The notes: a model not told the origin generated them from the letters alone. DNA of 64,000 nt from Lysobacteraceae bacterium P (GCA_005503055.1 SCOX01000005.1:186001-250000); one strand, 5' to 3'; shown: positions 37,810-46,992, counted from the first letter of the stretch. Numbers and translations: made by a program.

Positions 37810-38904
37810 ATGAATGCCGTCGTCCGTCCCCCGAAACGCCCGCGCGGTCTGCGGCGCCTGCTGCACGCCTGCGTTGCCCCGAAGGTGTTCGACTTCTGGG
37901 CGTCCCGCCTGGATCGCACCTGGACCTGGGAACGCCCGCTGGCCCGCATCGTGGACCGTCGCGTCGAATCGCGCGACGCCGTCACGTTGGTGCTCAAGCC
38001 CAACCGTCATTGGCGTGGCTTCCGCGCCGGCCAGCATCTCAACGTCAGCGCCCGCATCGACGGCGCCGCGGTCACGCGCAGCTACAGCCTGAGCGATGCC
38101 CCGCGCGATGACGGCCGCGTCGCCATCACGGTCAAGCGCATCGAGGGCGGCAAGTTGAGCGCGCACCTGTTCGAGCGCGCCTGCGTCGGCGACGTGCTCG
38201 ACGTGGGCCCGGCGTTCGGCGAGATGACCTGGCCGCAGGCCGATGCAGGCGCGTGGTTGTTCCTCGCTGCCGGCAGCGGCATCACCCCGCTGATGGCGCT
38301 GGTGCGCGAACACGCCGCGCGCGGCATGCCCGCGCCGCTGACGCTGATGTACTGGGCACGCACGCGCGAGGAACTGTGCTTCGCCGACGAGCTGCTCGCG
38401 TTGGCCGATGCGCACAAGGATTTCACCGTGCACTGCATCCTGACGCGCGAGGCCGACGACACGGCACCGACCGGTCGACTCGACGCCGCGCAGCTGTCCT
38501 CGCTCGTGGCCGACGTCGCGCAGCGACGCGTGTATGCCTGCGGCCCGCGCGGCTTCGTCGAAACGGCCCGCGCGCTCGTCGCGCCGCAGGCGCGCAGCTT
38601 CCATGCCGAGGCCTTTACGCCGCCGACCCAGGACTTCAACGACGTCGGCGAGGCCGTCGTCACCCTGCAACGTAGCGGTCGCACCCTGACCGTGCCGCGC
38701 GGGCAGTCGTTGCTCTCCGCGCTGGAAGCGCAGGGCATCAAGCCTGCCTCGGGCTGCCGCATGGGCATCTGCAACACCTGCGCGTGCGGCAAGTCCGCCG
38801 GCGCGACGCGCGACCTCAACACCGGCGAGGTCCGCACCGAACCTGCCTCGGCACTGCGCCTGTGCATCAGCGCCGCCGCCGGCGACATCGAAATCGATCT
38901 GTGA
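37810..38904 (+). CDS. Ferredoxin reductase partner of the desaturase (DesC-like)
   Basis: This 364-residue flavoprotein passes electrons from NAD(P)H to an acyl desaturase. The FAD domain shows TRSYSLSD, the NAD domain shows FLAAGSGITPLMALV and RVYACGPRGFVETA. A C-terminal plant-type 2Fe-2S domain has CRMGICNTCACGK with the distal Cys in LRLCISAA. The ATG at 37810 is nearly at the predicted transcription start and has no ribosome-binding site. The desaturase gene begins 26 bases after its stop. Confidence 0.92.
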   Translation: MNAVVRPPKRPRGLRRLLHACVAPKVFDFWASRLDRTWTWERPLARIVDRRVESRDAVTLVLKPNRHWRGFRAGQHLNVSARIDGAAVTRSYSLSDAPRDDGRVAITVKRIEGGKLSAHLFERACVGDVLDVGPAFGEMTWPQADAGAWLFLAAGSGITPLMALVREHAARGMPAPLTLMYWARTREELCFADELLALADAHKDFTVHCILTREADDTAPTGRLDAAQLSSLVADVAQRRVYACGPRGFVETARALVAPQARSFHAEAFTPPTQDFNDVGEAVVTLQRSGRTLTVPRGQSLLSALEAQGIKPASGCRMGICNTCACGKSAGATRDLNTGEVRTEPASALRLCISAAAGDIEIDL

Positions 38905-38930
38905 ACCGCAAAACCGTGAGAAGCCCCGAC

Positions 38931-40067
38931 ATGACGTCCCGCGTCCGCAACCGTGCCCTCACCGCCGCCGAACTCGACCGCTTCGGCGAAGAGCTCGACG
39001 CCCTGCGCGCCCGAACCGTCGCCACGCTCGGCGAGCGCGACGCCAGTTACATCCACCGCATCGTCGCGTGGGTGCGCTGGACCGAAGTGGCCGGCCGCGG
39101 CCTGCTGTACCTGGGCGCGTTCTCGCTGCTCTTCGCACCGATGCTGTTGTGGCCTGCCTGCGTGCTCGGCGCGTTGATGCTGGGCCTGTCGAAGATCCTG
39201 GAGAACATGGAGCTGGGCCACAACGTCATCCACGGCCAGTACGACTGGATGCGCGACCCGCACCTGGACGGCCGCAGCTACGAGTGGGACATCGCCGGCA
39301 CCTCCGAGAACTGGCGCTACACGCACAACTATCGCCACCACACCTACACCAACGTGCGCGGCCTGGACGACGACATCGGCTACGGCCTGCTGCGCATCTT
39401 CCCGGAACAGCGCTGGCGCCCGTACTACCTGGCGCAGCCGGTGATCGCGGTCGTGTTCGCGCTGCTGTTCGAGTGGGGCGTGGCGATCCAGAACCTCAAG
39501 CTCGGCCGCTGGATCGCGGGCAAGGTCACGCACCGTCAGATGTGGCGGATGTTCGTGCCGGTCGGCCGCAAGATGGCCCGTCAGGTGGTGAAGGATTACG
39601 TCGTGTTCCCCGCGCTGGCCGGCCCGTTCTTCCTGCCGGTGCTGCTGGGTAATGTGGTCGCGAACATCCTGCGCAACCTGTGGACGTACACGATCATCTT
39701 CTGCGGGCACTTCACCGCCGACGCCGAAACCTTCCCGAAGGATTGCGTGCGCAACGAATCGCGCGGGCACTGGTACCTGCGTCAGCTGCGCGGTTCGTCG
39801 AACATCTCCGGCGGTCGTTTGATCGATGTGCTCTCTGGCAATCTGAGTCACCAGATCGAACATCATTTCTACCCGGACGTGCCGGCCAATCGCTATGCCG
39901 AGGTGGCCCCGACGGTGCGCGACATCTGCGCGCGCTACGGTCAGCACTACAACACCGGCTCGCTGCCCAAGCAGTTCGGCCAGGTGATCTGGCGGATCGT
40001 GCGTCACGCGTTCCCGAGCCGACCGCGGAAGGCGGTGCGGCTGGTGGCGGCGCCGGAAGCGGCCTGA
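38931..40067 (+). CDS. Acyl-CoA/acyl-lipid desaturase (DesB-like)
   Basis: This 378-residue membrane di-iron desaturase introduces a double bond into fatty acyl chains. The three histidine boxes are visible: HNVIH in LGHNVIHGQYDWM, HNYRHH, and HQIEHHFYPDVP. Two hydrophobic hairpins (about 55-95 and 165-250) fit the membrane-bound desaturase fold. It follows the reductase in one operon under the divergent TetR regulator. Delta-9 specificity is inferred from the DesB relationship. Confidence 0.92.
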   Translation: MTSRVRNRALTAAELDRFGEELDALRARTVATLGERDASYIHRIVAWVRWTEVAGRGLLYLGAFSLLFAPMLLWPACVLGALMLGLSKILENMELGHNVIHGQYDWMRDPHLDGRSYEWDIAGTSENWRYTHNYRHHTYTNVRGLDDDIGYGLLRIFPEQRWRPYYLAQPVIAVVFALLFEWGVAIQNLKLGRWIAGKVTHRQMWRMFVPVGRKMARQVVKDYVVFPALAGPFFLPVLLGNVVANILRNLWTYTIIFCGHFTADAETFPKDCVRNESRGHWYLRQLRGSSNISGGRLIDVLSGNLSHQIEHHFYPDVPANRYAEVAPTVRDICARYGQHYNTGSLPKQFGQVIWRIVRHAFPSRPRKAVRLVAAPEAA

Positions 40068-40213
40068 CGGGCACGAGCCCTCGCCCACCGGAGACGGGTT
40101 GGGCGCGGGTAACGGAGCGGACGCATGGAAAGGCCGTTGCCTTACTGCACTGAGCGTACGCACGAAACGCCCGGCGCCCTACCGCACTGAGCATGCGGGC
40201 AGCGGGCTCCGTT

Positions 40214-40306
40214 TCCCCTCATCCGCCCCTTCGGGACACCTTCTCCCGCTGGGAGAAGGGAAGACCCAGGCCTTCGAGACGCTTTCTCCCGCTGGGAGAT
40301 GGAAAG
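40214..40306. repeat. REP-like intergenic element with two hairpins
   Basis: CCCCTCATCCGCCCCTTCGG (40215-40234) is followed by CCTTCTCCC-GCT-GGGAGAAGG (40239-40259). The 16-mer TTCTCCCGCTGGGAGA recurs at 40241-40256 and 40284-40299. The sequence resembles widely dispersed proteobacterial extragenic palindromes. It lies between the convergent desaturase and patatin genes and could act as their terminator. Confidence 0.6.
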
Positions 40307-40308
40307 AC

Positions 40309-41373
40309 TCACTTCGACAGCGCGCCCTGCTCCGCCAACGCCTTGCATTGCGGATCGCGGCGCAGCTTCGACAGCCATTTGCGGTCCTCTTCCTCGCAGA
40401 ACGCACGCAGCTTGGCCTGCTCGGCCTTGAGTTCGGCGGCGCGGCGCGCGGCGCTGGCTTCGTCCGTCCGCGCCTTCTGCCATTGCGCGACCTTCGCGCG
40501 GATCTGAGGCATCGCCGCCAATGCGGCGCGCTCTCCTTCCATGATCGCGTTGTTGCGCTGCTCGAAATCGGCCGGGCCGATGTCGTTCACGCTGGGGCGC
40601 ACCACCACGTCGGCGCGCGCGAGTTCCTGCGCGCCCAGGCGCTGGCCCATGATTGTGATCGACTGGTTGACGTTGCCCAGCATGCTGCCCGGATTCTTGC
40701 CGCTGGCCTTGCTGGAAATGTCCACGGCGATGACCAGGTCCGCGCCGAGCTGCCGCGCCGCGTCCACCGGCACCGGGCTGACGATGCCGCCGTCGACGTA
40801 GTGGAACTTGCCGATCGCCACCGGTTCGAACACGCCCGGGATGCTGCTGGACGCACGCACTGCCTGGCCGGTGTTGCCGCGCACGAAGACGGTGCGATCT
40901 CCGGTTTCCAGATTGGTCGCCACCGCCGCGAACGGTTTGCGCATGCGCTCGATGCTCTTGCCGCCGACCAGCTGGTTCACGTAATCCTGCAGTTTCTGCC
41001 CTTTCACCACGCCGCCGGAAAACAGGCTGACGTCGCGGATGGATGCTTCGTCCAGCGCGAAGGCCTGCTTCTGCATCGCGAAGGCGTCCATGCCGCTGGC
41101 GTAGAGCGCGCCGACCACGCTGCCGGCGCTGGTGCCGGAGACGACTTCGGGCTGGAAGCCGTTGGCCTCCAGCATCTTGATCACGCCGATGTGCGCGAAA
41201 CCCTTGGCCGCACCGCCGCCCAGCGCGATGCCGATGCGCACCTTCGGGGCCTGTGCCGGCGGTGTCGCGACGGAGGGCGGAGGCGTCGGTCGGACCGCCT
41301 CGCCGCCGCAGGCGCCCAACACGACGGCGAGGCAGGCCAGCAGTACGGGACGCAGTGAGCGGAGCGGTGTCAT
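40309..41373 (-). CDS. Patatin-like phospholipase lipoprotein (RssA-like)
   Basis: This 354-residue protein has a lipoprotein signal (MTPLRSLRPVLLACLAVVLG then AC, Cys22). A patatin domain follows, with the oxyanion motif GGGAAKG (about 52-58), nucleophile Ser82 in GTSAG, and the catalytic Asp in YVDGGIVSPVPVD. A charged C-terminal tail follows. It probably hydrolyses lipid esters in the envelope. The ATG at 41373 is chosen because it gives the signal peptide; an upstream open frame adds only unsupported residues. Confidence 0.9.
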   Translation of the reverse strand: MTPLRSLRPVLLACLAVVLGACGGEAVRPTPPPSVATPPAQAPKVRIGIALGGGAAKGFAHIGVIKMLEANGFQPEVVSGTSAGSVVGALYASGMDAFAMQKQAFALDEASIRDVSLFSGGVVKGQKLQDYVNQLVGGKSIERMRKPFAAVATNLETGDRTVFVRGNTGQAVRASSSIPGVFEPVAIGKFHYVDGGIVSPVPVDAARQLGADLVIAVDISSKASGKNPGSMLGNVNQSITIMGQRLGAQELARADVVVRPSVNDIGPADFEQRNNAIMEGERAALAAMPQIRAKVAQWQKARTDEASAARRAAELKAEQAKLRAFCEEEDRKWLSKLRRDPQCKALAEQGALSK

Positions 41374-41523
41374 GGTCGGTGGTGTGCAGGCGGTGGCGAT
41401 CAGCGGCGCAGCATACACGCGGCGATACAGGCGGTTGAGGCCTGCGATCGCGGAACCGCGCCTCGCTTCATGGGCATTCATTCGACGGATTCGTGGTCCC
41501 GCCAGGGCGTGCGGATCGCCGGC

Positions 41524-41928
41524 TCAACGCAGTTCCTTACGCACCACCAGCTTCAGTCCCGACCACACCTCGTCGACCGCGCACACCTTCACGTCGACGA
41601 AGCCCATGGGCAGGGCGAGTTCGCGGATGGTGTCTTCGGTGATGTCGGTGGAAACCTTCGAAGCCTCCTTCGGCCACGACACCCAGACCGTCGCGTCCGG
41701 CGCCAGCGTGCGCCGGCACTTGGCCAGGGTGTCGGCCAGGACCGAGCGCTCGTGGCAGAACGCGTGGGCGACATCGACGCCCTTCGCCAGCCGGGCGAGG
41801 AAACGCACGCCCGGCGGCAGGGGTTCGAGCAGCGCGCGGTAGTGCTCCGGCGCCGCCAGCGTCCACACGGTCGCGCCGTCGCGCAGGCCGAGCTTCTTCG
41901 CCAGTGGCGTGCCGGAGTAACCGCTCAT
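41524..41928 (-). CDS. DUF3052-family protein
   Basis: This 134-residue protein begins MSGYSGTPLAKKLGLRDGAT, the typical DUF3052 start, and contains LAPDATVWVSWPKEASKVST and VKVCAVDEVWSGLKLVVRKE. The family function is unknown. It begins 22 bases after the stop of the AIM24-type gene on the same strand, so the two are probably cotranscribed. Confidence 0.85.
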   Translation of the reverse strand: MSGYSGTPLAKKLGLRDGATVWTLAAPEHYRALLEPLPPGVRFLARLAKGVDVAHAFCHERSVLADTLAKCRRTLAPDATVWVSWPKEASKVSTDITEDTIRELALPMGFVDVKVCAVDEVWSGLKLVVRKELR

Positions 41929-41950
41929 CGCGTCCTCGGAAGTCCCGTCC

Positions 41951-42988
41951 TCAGAAGCTGTTGTCGCCGTCGAGGATGCGGCCGAGCCCGCCCAGCACCG
42001 AGCCTTCGCCGCGGTTCTGTCCGCCGCCCTGCGGCGCCGCCGCCAGCATGCGACCGGCCATGCGCGAGAACGGCAGCGACTGCAGCCACACCTTGCCCGG
42101 TCCGGTCAGCGTCGCCAGGAACATGCCTTCGCCGCCGAACAGCATGCTCTTGATGCCGCCGACCGCGCGCACGTCCATCTGCACGGTGTCGTGGTAGGCC
42201 ATGACGCAGCCGGTGTCGACGTCCAGGCGCTCGCCGGCGCGCAGCTCGCGCTCGACCACCGTGCCGCCGGCGTGCACGAACACCCAGCCGTCGCCTTCGA
42301 GCTTCTGCATGATGAAGCCCTCGCCGCCGAACAGGCCGGTGAGGATGCGCTTCTGGAACGCGACACCGACCGACACGCCGCGCGCGCCGGCCAGGAAGCT
42401 GTCCTTCTGGCAGATCAGCCGACCGCCGTGTTCGTCGAGCTTCATCGCCAGCACGGTGCCCGGGTACGGCGCGGCGAACGCCACGCGCGCCTTGCCGCTG
42501 CCGGTATGGGTGAACATCGTGGTGAACAGGCTTTCGCCCGTGAGCACGCGCTTGCCGGCGGAGAAGATCTTGTCCATCACGCTGTTTCCAGAGCCGCCAC
42601 TGCCCTGCCCCGCATGCCGGCCGTCGCCGAACAGGGTGTCCATCTGCACGACGGCGTCCTTGTACATCAGCGCGCCGGCTTCGGCGATGGCGCTTTCGCC
42701 CGGGTCGAGTTCCACCTCGACGAACTGCATGTCGTTGCCGACGATTCGGAAATCGATGTCGTCGCTGCGTCGTGCGGCGGTCGATGGCGTCGGCGGCGGC
42801 AGGTGCACGGGCTGGACGCCGGTGGCCTCGGCGAATTCGGGAACCGACTTCACCGCCTGCCAACCCGACAGGCCTTCGCGCCAGCACAGGTCGTTCGGAT
42901 TCCGGCGCGCATGCTCTCGCGCGGCTTCGGAACTTAGCGGACCGGTGCGCTGGGAGCTGCCGGCGGAAACGAAGTACCACTGCGTCAT
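41951..42988 (-). CDS. GYF-like domain fused to an AIM24/TIGR00266 protein
   Basis: This 345-residue protein starts with a GYF_2-like domain (about 1-60, MTQWYFVSAGSSQRTGPLSS and DLCWREGLSGWQAV). After a Pro/Thr-rich linker comes the TIGR00266/AIM24 double-stranded beta-barrel domain (about 75-320). That domain shows VEVELDPGESAIAEAGALMY and two GGEG-type turns (LFGGEGFIMQKLEGDGWVFV and LFGGEGMFLATLTGPG). A glycine-rich tail ends the chain. AIM24-family function in bacteria is unknown. It lies upstream of the DUF3052 gene. Confidence 0.87.
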   Translation of the reverse strand: MTQWYFVSAGSSQRTGPLSSEAAREHARRNPNDLCWREGLSGWQAVKSVPEFAEATGVQPVHLPPPTPSTAARRSDDIDFRIVGNDMQFVEVELDPGESAIAEAGALMYKDAVVQMDTLFGDGRHAGQGSGGSGNSVMDKIFSAGKRVLTGESLFTTMFTHTGSGKARVAFAAPYPGTVLAMKLDEHGGRLICQKDSFLAGARGVSVGVAFQKRILTGLFGGEGFIMQKLEGDGWVFVHAGGTVVERELRAGERLDVDTGCVMAYHDTVQMDVRAVGGIKSMLFGGEGMFLATLTGPGKVWLQSLPFSRMAGRMLAAAPQGGGQNRGEGSVLGGLGRILDGDNSF

Positions 42989-43090
42989 GGGGGGCTTCTG
43001 CTCAGGGTCGGAAGCGGCGAGTGTAGCGATGGAGCGTGGCGGTGCATGGGCGGGAGGTCACCGTCGCGACCCGTCCGCCGTAATGCGCGT

Positions 43091-43783
43091 TCACTCCAGT
43101 GCCGCGAGCGCCGCGTGGCGTGCATGCAGCGCGGCGGTGTCGAACAAGGGCACGCTCGCATCGCCCTCGCCCACCAGCAGGCCGATCTCGGTGCAACCCA
43201 GGACGATGCCTTGCGCGCCGCGCGCGACCAGCGCGTCCATGACGCGCCGGTACTGCGCGCGCGATTCGTCGCGGATCGTGCCCAGGCACAGTTCGTCGTA
43301 GATCACGTCGTGCACGAGGTCGCGATCGTCCGCGTCCGGCACCAGCACCTCCAGCCCGTGGCGTTCGGCCAGGCGCTGCCGGTAGAAGTCCTGCTCCATC
43401 GTGAAACGCGTGCCGAGCAGGCCGATGCGTGTCAGGCCCTGGCGACGGATCTCGTCGCCCGTCGCGTCGGCGATGTGCAGCAGCGGCAAACCGCTCGCCG
43501 CTTCCACGGCGCCGGCGACCTTGTGCATGGTGTTGGTGCAGATCACCAGCAGGTCCGCGCCGCCGGCCTTGAGCGCCCGCGCGGCGTCGGCCAGGACCTC
43601 GCCCGCCGCGTCCCAATCGCCGGCGTGCTGCAGCTTCTCGATCGGGGCGAAGTCCACGCTGTAAAGCAGCAGTCGCGCCGAATGCAGGCCGCCGAGCCGT
43701 TCCTTCACCGTCTGGTTGATCAAACGGTAGTACGGCACCGTGGATTCCCAGCTCATGCCGCCTATCAGCCCCAGCGTCTTCAT
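43091..43783 (-). CDS. Aspartate/glutamate racemase family protein
   Basis: This 230-residue enzyme shows the racemase pattern: MKTLGLIGGMSWESTVPYYR, the first catalytic Cys in VICTNTMHKVA and the second in IVLGCTEIGLLV. Such cofactor-independent enzymes interconvert L- and D-aspartate or -glutamate using the Cys pair. Length and motifs fit the YgeA/aspartate racemase group. It is downstream of the M28 peptidase on the same strand, 71 bases apart. Confidence 0.92.
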   Translation of the reverse strand: MKTLGLIGGMSWESTVPYYRLINQTVKERLGGLHSARLLLYSVDFAPIEKLQHAGDWDAAGEVLADAARALKAGGADLLVICTNTMHKVAGAVEAASGLPLLHIADATGDEIRRQGLTRIGLLGTRFTMEQDFYRQRLAERHGLEVLVPDADDRDLVHDVIYDELCLGTIRDESRAQYRRVMDALVARGAQGIVLGCTEIGLLVGEGDASVPLFDTAALHARHAALAALE

Positions 43784-43854
43784 CGTTCACCTCACTGATT
43801 GCAAGCCACGACAAACCGTAGCCGGACTCGGCCGCGCGGCAAGCCGAACAATGC

Positions 43855-45522
43855 TCAGGGCGTCGGGGCCGCCTTGCTGCCGAACTTTTCGCCGAAGAAG
43901 TCGCCCGCGTTCCAGGCGGGGCGCTGCGGTGCATCGGCGATGAGCCGGCCGATGCGCGCGTTGAGCTTCGCCAGCCGCGCCGCGTCGGACCACTGGATCG
44001 GCTGCGACAGATCGTCGCCCGGCTGGTGGTAACGCTCGCGCAGGAATGCATCCTGGATGGCCTTGGCATCGCCGTCGACGCCGGTGTAGCCCCCGTCCAG
44101 ATAGACCGCCGGCACGCCGGCGCGGATGAAGGCGTACTGATCACTGCGCACGAACACCACTTCCTCCGGCGACGGATCCGGCGACAGCGACACGCCGATC
44201 TCCTTCGCCGCCTGCTGGACCAGCGGTTGCAGCGTGGAATGTTCCAGGCCGATCGGCACCACGTCGCTCGTAGGCGCCAGCAGTATCGGCATGTCCATGT
44301 TGACGTTGGCGACCAGCGAGCCGGCCGGCACGGTGGGGTGGCGCGCGAACCATTCCGCGCCCAATAGTCCCTTCTCCTCCGCCGTCACCGCGACGAACAG
44401 CACCGAGCGCTTCGGCGCGGTCGCGTCGTGGGCGAGGCGATTGGCCGCTTCCAGCATCACCGCGATGCCCAGCGCGTTGTCGAGCGCGCCGTTGTAGATC
44501 GCGTCGCCGTCGACCGGCGCGCCCACGCCGACGTGGTCGAGGTGCGCGCTGAACACGATGTTCTCGTGCTTCAGGGCCGGATCGCTGCCGGCCAGTCGCG
44601 CGACGACGTTGCGCGAATCCACGGGCGTGATCGCGGTGTGCGAGGCCAGGCGCAGCGTGCCGGGCAAGTCGAACGCGCGCAGCTTGACGTCGCGCAGATC
44701 CTGGAAAAGCTGCTTTGCGGTGCGACCACCGGCCGACAGCACGGCGTCGGCACTGGCGGCGGACACGGTGGCGGTTACGCGCAGTTTTGGCCAGGTGTCG
44801 ATGCCCTTGCCATCCTCGCCGCGCAGGCGCATCCCGGGGCGGTTCCAGTTGCCGGCGCTGCGCGTCCACGGCGACTGCTTTTCCTCATCGTCGGTCTGCA
44901 CCACGACCACGCCGATGGCGCCGCGTCGCACCAGTTCCTCGGCCTTGGTCCGGCGTGACGAATGGAACGCGCGCCGGTCGTTGTCGAAACGCGCCGGTGC
45001 GCCGTTGAACATCACCGCGATCCTGCCCTTCACGTCCACGCCGGCGAAGTCGTCGTGGCCCAGCTCGGGCGCGTACACGCCCTGCCCCACGAACACCGCC
45101 GGCGCTTCCACGCTCGCCTTGGGCTCGTTGAAGTTGATGCCCGGCAGGAAGGCATCGCGGAACGGCAGCGCGCGTTCGGCGCCGTCGCGCACGATCGTGA
45201 ACCCGTTCCCTTCCACCTGCGTCACGCCGCGCAGCATGGGCACGCGCTGGAAGTAGCCGCCGTCCTCGCCCGCCGGCGCCAGGCCGATCGCGCGCAGGCG
45301 CTGCGCCACGTACAGCGAGGCCAGGTCGTAACCACGGGTGCCGGCTTCGCGACCTTCGAGCAGGTCGTCGGCGAGGAAGCGCACGTCGGCTTCGATGCGG
45401 CGCGCGTCGGCGCTGGCCGTGGCGTCGTAGGTTTCCTTGACCGGCGCCTGTGCGGCGGGCGGAGCCGCGCGCTGGCACGCGGCGAGGGCAAGGGCGAGGC
45501 TGAGCAGCGCGATGCGGCGCAT
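43855..45522 (-). CDS. M28-family zinc peptidase lipoprotein
   Basis: This 555-residue protein has a lipoprotein signal peptide (MRRIALLSLALALAAC, Cys16). A PA-type protease-associated insert (about 110-260, VFVGQGVYAPELGHDDFAGV) is followed by an M28 aminopeptidase domain. Zinc-site residues are visible in FSAHLDHVG, NGALDNALGIAVMLE, TAEEKGLLGAEW and the distal YHQPGDD. It resembles bacterial aminopeptidases and glutaminyl-cyclase-like exopeptidases. The ATG at 45522 starts the signal peptide. The upstream open frame is unsupported. Confidence 0.9.
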   Translation of the reverse strand: MRRIALLSLALALAACQRAAPPAAQAPVKETYDATASADARRIEADVRFLADDLLEGREAGTRGYDLASLYVAQRLRAIGLAPAGEDGGYFQRVPMLRGVTQVEGNGFTIVRDGAERALPFRDAFLPGINFNEPKASVEAPAVFVGQGVYAPELGHDDFAGVDVKGRIAVMFNGAPARFDNDRRAFHSSRRTKAEELVRRGAIGVVVVQTDDEEKQSPWTRSAGNWNRPGMRLRGEDGKGIDTWPKLRVTATVSAASADAVLSAGGRTAKQLFQDLRDVKLRAFDLPGTLRLASHTAITPVDSRNVVARLAGSDPALKHENIVFSAHLDHVGVGAPVDGDAIYNGALDNALGIAVMLEAANRLAHDATAPKRSVLFVAVTAEEKGLLGAEWFARHPTVPAGSLVANVNMDMPILLAPTSDVVPIGLEHSTLQPLVQQAAKEIGVSLSPDPSPEEVVFVRSDQYAFIRAGVPAVYLDGGYTGVDGDAKAIQDAFLRERYHQPGDDLSQPIQWSDAARLAKLNARIGRLIADAPQRPAWNAGDFFGEKFGSKAAPTP

Positions 45523-45597
45523 GAGGCGGTCCGGCGTCGGGAAAGCCCGGACGCTAGCACCCGCCCCGCACCGGGCCAAATGCCGCAGGTCTGTGCG

Positions 45598-46176
45598 TCA
45601 GCTCTCCGGCAGGAACAGGCCGAGGAACACCAGCGCCCACACCAGTCCGCCAGGGACGAGCCACAACCTGTTCGCCCAGGTGAGGCCGCGGTTGGAGGCG
45701 GCGTCGGGCTGGCCGCAGGCCAGGTTCGCCGCGCGCTGCATGTTGGCCAGGATCCATGCGATCGGTGCCAGCAGGAGCAGCGGCAGCACGTCGGCCACGC
45801 GCGACACCCCTTCGGGAATGCGACTGGCGAAGGTGCTGACGATGGTGAGCACGACGTACGCCGTCGCGTTTCCGCCCGGCGACCAGGCGTGGCGCTTGCC
45901 GTCGCGCCGCAGGCGGTCGTCGATCTCGCCGGTGAGCTGATGGGCGAAGAAGATCGCGAACAGACCCCGCGCGGCCGGCCACATGTCCTGTCGGCGGAAG
46001 CGCTTGTAACGCGCCCAGTGCATGTAGAACCAGAACAACGGATACAGCCCGAACGTGGCGAAGTACAAGAGCCACAGCTTGGTCGTGCCGACGACGAAGA
46101 ATTCGGTGCCCGCTGCGGCTTCGCGCGCGGAATCGACCACCGGCGTCGCCGGCGGCGCGTACAGGTTCTCGCTCAT
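45598..46176 (-). CDS. Multipass membrane protein of unknown function
   Basis: This 192-residue protein begins MSENLYAPPATPVVDSAREA. It has four predicted transmembrane segments, including TTKLWLLYFATFGLYPLFWF near residue 35, RGLFAIFFAHQL, LPLLLLAPIAWILANMQRAA and VPGGLVWALVFLGLFLPES at the C-terminus. The N-terminal soluble part and FFVVGTTKL...YWFYMHW pattern resemble DUF4234-type proteins, but I do not assign a function. It ends close upstream of the M28 peptidase on the same strand. Confidence 0.72.
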   Translation of the reverse strand: MSENLYAPPATPVVDSAREAAAGTEFFVVGTTKLWLLYFATFGLYPLFWFYMHWARYKRFRRQDMWPAARGLFAIFFAHQLTGEIDDRLRRDGKRHAWSPGGNATAYVVLTIVSTFASRIPEGVSRVADVLPLLLLAPIAWILANMQRAANLACGQPDAASNRGLTWANRLWLVPGGLVWALVFLGLFLPES

Positions 46177-46227
46177 GGTTTCCCCCCCGTTTGGTCGGCC
46201 GACTCTAGCCAACCCACGGGATGGTCG

Positions 46228-46992
46228 CTACGGCTCGCGTCGGGGCGGAAATCTCAGCACCACGCCCTGGTCGCGGTCGGGTCGGTTCCACAGCACCGGC
46301 ACGTCGCGCGGCGCCGGCGGCTCGAGTTCGTCCGACAGCGGGGCGATCGTGTCCTCCTCGTCCTCCCAGCTGTAGCGCTTGCGCGGCGACAGCGGGTCGG
46401 TGTGGCGCAGCAACCATGCGGCGACGACGCCTGCGATCGCGCCGCCCAGGTGGGCCTGCCACGAGACGCCCGGCTCGCGCGGCAGGATCGTCAGCAGCAT
46501 GCCGCCGTAGAACATGAAGGCCAGCATCGCGGCCGCTATCGACGCACGGTCCCGGCGCAGCAGGCCCAGGACGAAAACCAGGAACATCAGGCCGTGGGTG
46601 ACGCCGCTGGCGCCCAGGTGGCGCGTGCCCAAGTCGCCGAGCAGCCACGCGCCCAGCCCGGAGCCCAGCCACAGCAGGGGCAGCGCGCGCAGGGTCGCCT
46701 TCGGATACAGACCGCCGGCGAGCGTGCCCAGCATCAACAACGCGATGGCGTTCGCCGCCACGTGGTCGAACGAGCCGTGCAACAGCGGCGCGGCGAGGAT
46801 GCCCCGCAGGCCCTCGACCGACCACGGCTGCACCGTCCACGCGGCCACGTCGAAATGCCCCTGCGCGCTGAAGACGGCGAACAGCAGCAGCACGAAGGCC
46901 AGGCTGACGTTGAAGGCGCGCAGCCAGCGGCGCTTGTCGGCCTTGCGCTGCTCGGGCGTGTCGGGGACGGCTTCGGGTGTGGGCAGGTGCAT
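46228..46992 (-). CDS. Rhomboid-family intramembrane serine protease
   Basis: This 254-residue protein has six predicted transmembrane helices. The catalytic Ser is in LGASGVTHGLMFLV (GxSG), and the catalytic His is in SWQAHLGGAIAGVVAAW. It also has the loop-1 region DVAAWTVQPWSVEGLRGILA and HGSFDHVAANAIALLMLG. A cytoplasmic C-terminal tail of about 50 charged residues contains KRYSWEDEEDTIAPLSDELE. Substrates are unknown. It is divergent from the RlmI-like methyltransferase. Confidence 0.88.
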   Translation of the reverse strand: MHLPTPEAVPDTPEQRKADKRRWLRAFNVSLAFVLLLFAVFSAQGHFDVAAWTVQPWSVEGLRGILAAPLLHGSFDHVAANAIALLMLGTLAGGLYPKATLRALPLLWLGSGLGAWLLGDLGTRHLGASGVTHGLMFLVFVLGLLRRDRASIAAAMLAFMFYGGMLLTILPREPGVSWQAHLGGAIAGVVAAWLLRHTDPLSPRKRYSWEDEEDTIAPLSDELEPPAPRDVPVLWNRPDRDQGVVLRFPPRREP

